Assembly (NCBI GenBank): GCA_007571225.1
Contig: RKRU01000132.1
Location: 1 to 5,910 of the forward strand
From: Nitrosopumilaceae archaeon
GTDB taxonomy: Archaea; Thermoproteota; Nitrososphaeria; Nitrososphaerales; Nitrosopumilaceae
Length of the DNA stretch: 5,910 bases
Reading direction: 5' to 3'
Shown: positions 5,608 through 5,910 of the stretch, piece by piece
Numbering within the stretch: the stretch's first letter is position 1
Layout of the letters: every line of letters starts with the position of its first letter
Made by a program: the position numbers and the translations under genes
The notes under the pieces: model-generated
Database searches by the model: none
What the model saw: the letters and a program-made list of their open reading frames with translations, nothing else
What the model was told of the DNA's origin: nothing

Positions 5608-5620
5608 ACCGATTCAACAG

Positions 5621-5650
5621 TTACTTGTCAGTGACGATCGGTACAAGTAA
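5621..5650. repeat. Short inverted repeat before the IS1595-type gene
   Basis: The sequence ttacttgt (5621-5628) is matched by acaagtaa (5643-5650), an 8-bp inverted repeat with a 14-base loop. A second small one, aaatgta/tacattt (5650-5656 and 5666-5672), follows directly. They lie between the right arm and the transposase and could belong to the end of the insertion sequence. The other end of the IS is outside the window, so its terminal repeat cannot be defined. Confidence 0.45.
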
Positions 5651-5669
5651 AATGTATATGATCAGTACA

Positions 5670-5677
5670 TTTAAATA
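5670..5677 (+). promoter_or_regulatory. Consensus TATA box of the transposase gene
   Basis: The sequence tttaaata matches the archaeal TATA consensus and is centred about 26 bases before ATG 5700. That is the spacing expected for a leaderless transcript starting at that codon, and it favours 5700 as the original start of the transposase. Confidence 0.55.
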
Positions 5678-5678
5678 A

Positions 5679-5695
5679 TAGTCCAATTTGGACTA
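5679..5695. promoter_or_regulatory. 17-bp palindrome between TATA box and transposase start
   Basis: The sequence tagtccaatttggacta is a perfect palindrome about a single central base (5687), sitting between the TATA box and ATG 5700. Its position over the expected initiation region is that of an operator, which would allow repression of transposase expression. It might instead be part of the IS end. Confidence 0.4.
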
Positions 5696-5699
5696 TAAT

Positions 5700-5910
5700 A
5701 TGCGTGCTTTAAGCAAAAGCGATAAGAAGGGACTCCCCTGAAGAAGATAATCGAGATGTTTCCAGACGAGGAGACATCAATGACATGGTTTGAAGCCAAC
5801 CTTTGGGAGGACGGACGCAAATGTCCTAGGTGCGGCTGCAGGCGTACGACTGAGACTGGCGCAACACAGTCAATGCCGTACTATTGTCGCGGCTGCCACC
5901 GAAGGTTTAG
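5700..5910 (+). pseudogene. IS1595-family transposase, 5' part, apparent frameshift, cut by window end
   Basis: This is the N-terminal portion of an IS1595-type DDE transposase. After base 5738 the frame encodes LKKIIEMFPDEETSMTWFEA, then LWEDGRKCPRCGC and MPYYCRGCHRRF. This is the family's N-terminal zinc ribbon (CPRC...CRGC) with its preceding FPDE helix. The 13 codons from ATG 5700 (MRALSKSDKKGLP) read naturally into that sequence, but TGA at 5739-5741 interrupts them. One extra C in the CCCC run at 5735-5738 would restore a continuous frame, so a one-base deletion is likely. The alternative is a shorter intact protein starting at ATG 5756, which keeps the zinc ribbon. The catalytic DDE domain lies beyond the window. 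Programmed frameshifting or a sequencing error are other explanations. The family call is firm; the pseudogene status is not. Confidence 0.7.

Noticed and set aside
5396..5608. 70-codon open frame downstream of the nuclease gene
   Set aside because: Its second half lies inside the right repeat arm and the product is low complexity with no recognisable family. There is no promoter of suitable spacing.

Overview
The window looks like a piece of a Thaumarchaeota (Nitrososphaerota) chromosome. The evidence is an archaeal exosome / ribosomal protein L37Ae / KEOPS Pcc1 / prefoldin-beta cluster with tightly packed or overlapping genes, AUA-rich isoleucine usage, and TATA-type promoters placed about 25 bases before start codons (leaderless style). 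The base composition is fairly balanced, so a moderately GC-rich member such as a Cenarchaeum-like or Nitrososphaera-like lineage is more likely than the AT-rich free-living marine ones. That lineage placement is inference only.

Region 1 (1-1982, + strand) is conserved housekeeping: the end of rrp41, then rrp42, rpl37ae, pcc1 and pfdB. It is one compact operon linking RNA degradation, translation, tRNA t6A modification and protein folding.

Region 2 (1983-2174) has no convincing gene. It holds a 14-bp TATA-like palindrome and a GC-rich stretch with nested inverted repeats that could be a structured RNA or terminator.

Region 3 (2175-5607) is the unusual part. Two 97-bp inverted repeats (2175-2271 and 5511-5607), with 5 mismatches and no gaps by eye, exactly bracket two co-oriented genes. 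The first is a complete DNA cytosine-C5 methyltransferase. The second is a 637-residue protein joining an N-terminal GHKL (MORC/MutL/Hsp90-like) ATPase to a C-terminal PD-(D/E)XK nuclease domain resembling Shedu/DUF4263. Together they read as a restriction-modification-like or other defence module: the methylase would mark self DNA and the ATPase-nuclease would be the effector. It is packaged like a transposon but carries no transposase of its own. The trinucleotide ACC flanks both outer ends, which may be a very short target duplication.

Region 4 (5608-5910) holds a promoter with a consensus TATA box, a 17-bp palindrome, and the start of an IS1595-family transposase. Its frame seems broken by one base in a short C tract, and it runs off the window end. 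The second half of the window therefore looks like an accessory/mobile zone inserted just downstream of a core operon.
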